DNA of 8,611 nt, taken from assembly GCA_964582875.1 (NCBI GenBank), contig CAZOTZ010000068.1, forward strand, positions 1 to 8,611, read 5' to 3'. The position numbers and the translations under genes were made by a program. Numbering within the stretch: the stretch's first letter is position 1; each line of letters begins with the position of its first letter. This document shows, one piece after another, positions 7,235 to 8,611 of this stretch. The notes beneath the pieces were generated by a model. It searched no databases. It worked only from the letters and a program-made list of their open reading frames with translations, and had not been told where the DNA came from. This stretch comes from JAADDV01 sp964582875 (GTDB lineage Bacteria > Aquificota > Aquificia > Aquificales > Hydrogenothermaceae).

Positions 7235-7240
7235 CCTCCT
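7235..7240 (-). promoter_or_regulatory. Ribosome binding site of the NifS/IscS-like gene
   Basis: A perfect AGGAGG on the minus strand lies 6 bases before the ATG at 7228 and just after the mrp stop codon. It decides the start codon and shows the gene is well translated as the second cistron. Confidence 0.85.
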
Positions 7241-7241
7241 T

Positions 7242-8312
7242 TTACTGACTTAGTTTTCTTATTAAATTTTCTGCAACCTGCATAAACGCTTTTGCAGAAT
7301 CTGAATCTTCCTTTGCTAACACAATTGGAATACCTAAATCTGCAAATTCTGCAACTTTAGGCTCTATTGGTATCTGTCCAAGTAGTTCTGTATTGTACTG
7401 TTTTGCAATCTTTTCTGTTTTTGAAGGTCCAAATATTTCGTATTTTTTTCCACTATCTGGACATACAAAATAACTCATATTTTCAACAATACCTACAACT
7501 GGGATTTGAACTTCGTTAAACATCTGTATTCCTTTCTTTACATCTATAAGAGCTACATCTTGAGGTGTTGTAACTATAACTGCTCCATCTATTTCAGCTG
7601 TTTGACCTAAAGTAATCTGGACATCACCAGTTCCTGGTGGAAGGTCTATTATAAGGAAATCAAGCTCCTCTTCTCCCCAGTCAATATCAAATAAAAACTG
7701 GGTTAATGCTTTAAATAAAACAGGACCTCTCCATATAACAGGTGTGTCCTCAGAAGGAAGTAAAAGTCCTATAGACATTATTTTTATTCCATGGCTTTCT
7801 GGAGCTATAAGTATATCCCCTTCTTTTGCCAGAACCTGTTTATCTTTTGCCCCAAGCATTGTTGGACCAGATGGTCCATACATATCTGCATCTAAATAAC
7901 CAACGTTATAGCCCATTCTTTTTAATGCAGCAGCAAGGTTAACAGCAACAGTAGATTTACCAACACCACCTTTACCTGATGCAACAGCAATAACTTTTTT
8001 TACTTTTGGAATTCTTCTTCTATTTTCAAAAGGGTTCTGCTGGGCTGTTGGTGGTGGTTGAGGTGGCTGCTGCTGTTTTGGAGGTTCACTTGTAAACTCA
8101 ACTTCAACATTTTCAGCACCAATATCTTTTAAAACCTTTTCAGCTTTTTCTTTAAGGTATTCGTGGTATTTTTCAGATGGAGAAAAAAGTTTAATATAAA
8201 CGTTATTTCCTTCTATTTTTAAATCCCTTAATATGTCAGCTAAAGAAAAACTAACCCCTATTTCTTCTAAAGAAGCGTGTTTAAGGGTGTCCATTACACC
8301 TTGTAAAGCCAT
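7242..8312 (-). CDS. mrp: Mrp/ApbC/Nbp35-type Fe-S cluster carrier ATPase
   Basis: This is a deviant Walker P-loop ATPase of the Mrp (ApbC) family, cytoplasmic proteins that bind and transfer Fe-S clusters to apoproteins. The N-terminal region (about 1-73) matches the position of the family's MIP18/DUF59 domain but is divergent and lacks a clear DPE motif. A Pro/Gln-rich linker spans about 76-94. The ATPase domain follows: deviant Walker A GKGGVGKST 113-121 with signature Lys114, DADMYGPS 141-148 and DLPPGTGD 223-230. The dimer-interface cluster site, CXXC in the canonical members, reads C284-P-D-S287, so only one Cys is kept. Some family members carry CPDTG-like versions (from memory). AGGAGG 5 bases before the ATG (8318-8323) supports the start. 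The NifS/IscS-like gene follows after 13 bp, which makes a two-gene Fe-S operon. Family assignment is secure; cluster-carrying activity is uncertain. Confidence 0.93.
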   Translation of the reverse strand: MALQGVMDTLKHASLEEIGVSFSLADILRDLKIEGNNVYIKLFSPSEKYHEYLKEKAEKVLKDIGAENVEVEFTSEPPKQQQPPQPPPTAQQNPFENRRRIPKVKKVIAVASGKGGVGKSTVAVNLAAALKRMGYNVGYLDADMYGPSGPTMLGAKDKQVLAKEGDILIAPESHGIKIMSIGLLLPSEDTPVIWRGPVLFKALTQFLFDIDWGEEELDFLIIDLPPGTGDVQITLGQTAEIDGAVIVTTPQDVALIDVKKGIQMFNEVQIPVVGIVENMSYFVCPDSGKKYEIFGPSKTEKIAKQYNTELLGQIPIEPKVAEFADLGIPIVLAKEDSDSAKAFMQVAENLIRKLSQ

Positions 8313-8317
8313 AAATT

Positions 8318-8323
8318 CCTCCT
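8318..8323 (-). promoter_or_regulatory. Ribosome binding site of mrp
   Basis: AGGAGG on the minus strand lies 5 bases before the mrp ATG. It selects this Met over the internal Met at residue 7. Confidence 0.85.
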
Positions 8324-8343
8324 CTTTATGATTTTTCTTAAGA

Positions 8344-8371
8344 AGTATAATTAAGGTATTTTATTTTTCAA
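8344..8371 (-). promoter_or_regulatory. Candidate sigma70-type promoter of the mrp operon
   Basis: On the minus strand, TTGAAA (8371-8366) and TATACT (8349-8344) are separated by 16 bp. This would start transcription near 8337, giving a short leader of about 25 bases before the mrp start codon. A 10-bp perfect palindrome (TTCTTAAGAA, 8335-8344) sits at the predicted start site and could be an operator or chance. The region is AT-rich, so some false-positive risk remains. Confidence 0.5.
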
Positions 8372-8405
8372 GCAATGACCACAGTCATAAGAAAGTTCTA
8401 ATATA

Positions 8406-8419
8406 TTTAATGCATTAAA
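8406..8419. repeat. 14-bp perfect palindrome in the hypF-mrp intergenic region
   Basis: TTTAATGCATTAAA is an uninterrupted self-complementary site located between the hypF stop and the mrp promoter candidate. It could be a dimeric regulator site upstream of the mrp promoter. Its AT content makes a chance origin plausible, and without a loop it is a poor terminator. Confidence 0.3.
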
Positions 8420-8437
8420 ATCAGCTTTAAATCAGTC

Positions 8438-8611
8438 TCAATTAGTTTCGCCTAAATAAACAACCTGTCCAGGGGAGAGACCCCCATCATTAGCTGGAAC
8501 TTTTTTGTGGATAAGAACCTGTATGTTTTCTTTTTCTGCAAGTTGAATAATTTTTTCTGTTAACGGTTTATTCTGGAAAACTCCACCAGAAAGACCGATT
8601 TTTAGATTTTT
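8438..8611 (-). CDS. hypF: HypF carbamoyltransferase, C-terminal end only
   Basis: The last 57 codons of a minus-strand gene enter from the right edge. HypF uses carbamoyl phosphate and ATP to make a thiocarbamate on HypE, the source of the CN ligands of NiFe hydrogenases. The visible part has the end-of-protein signature of the HypF Kae1-like domain: GLSGGVFQN at 6-14 of the fragment, then a helix, LIHKKVPANDGG and SPGQ, ending about 8 residues later at TGA. The GLSGGVFQN and NDGG-x-S-x-GQ blocks are diagnostic. No strong terminator is seen after the stop, so transcription could continue into mrp 125 bp downstream. It implies that the organism makes a NiFe hydrogenase. Confidence 0.9.
   Translation of the reverse strand, partial: KNLKIGLSGGVFQNKPLTEKIIQLAEKENIQVLIHKKVPANDGGLSPGQVVYLGETN

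Noticed and set aside
8416..8435. Short direct repeat (TAAAATCAG / TAAATCAG) after the hypF stop
   Set aside because: It is two short AT-rich copies only 3 bases apart, so it is likely chance and has no neighbouring copies that would suggest an array.

Overview
The window is an AT-rich stretch of about 8.6 kb. Its proteins are Lys/Glu/Ile-rich, and the genes are tightly packed with overlapping starts and stops. Together with a hydrogenase-maturation gene at the right edge, this suggests a thermophilic chemolithotroph of the Aquificota (Hydrogenothermaceae-like: Persephonella, Sulfurihydrogenibium and relatives). That placement is inferred from general character only. Two runs of exactly 100 N (2170-2269 and 5577-5676) look like scaffold-gap placeholders, so the source is probably a draft or metagenome assembly.

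Left half, plus strand: the 3' part of obg (a ribosome-associated GTPase, cut by the left edge) overlaps trkA by 4 bp. trkA, interrupted near its 3' end by the first gap, overlaps trkH by 8 bp as assembled. After 59 bp comes a ClC-family anion transporter with two C-terminal CBS domains. This reads as one ion-homeostasis operon: K+ uptake (TrkH pore plus TrkA nucleotide-sensing gate), an anion pathway that could balance charge, and a GTPase whose P-loop has the Asn typical of K+-activated GTPases. The second gap follows the ClC gene. It precedes a small predicted secreted protein with two CX14C motifs, which has no recognised family.

Right half, minus strand: a hairpin terminator at 5962-5988 overlaps the stop codons of two convergent genes and separates the two halves. 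Reading leftward from the right edge are the 3' end of hypF (NiFe-hydrogenase maturation), a 125-bp intergenic region with a sigma70-type promoter candidate, mrp/apbC (Fe-S carrier P-loop ATPase) and, 13 bp later, a NifS/IscS-family protein.

The most interesting signal is in this last pair. The NifS/IscS homologue keeps the catalytic Cys loop, but the Lys that forms the PLP Schiff base is Tyr, and several other PLP- or substrate-contacting residues are replaced. It therefore looks like a non-desulfurase member of the family, comparable with the Lys-less IscS of Archaeoglobus fulgidus. Its operon partner Mrp has CPDS where the family's Fe-S-binding CXXC normally is. The ClC protein also departs from the textbook anion and proton pathway residues. 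No tRNA, rRNA, CRISPR array or insertion sequence was seen.
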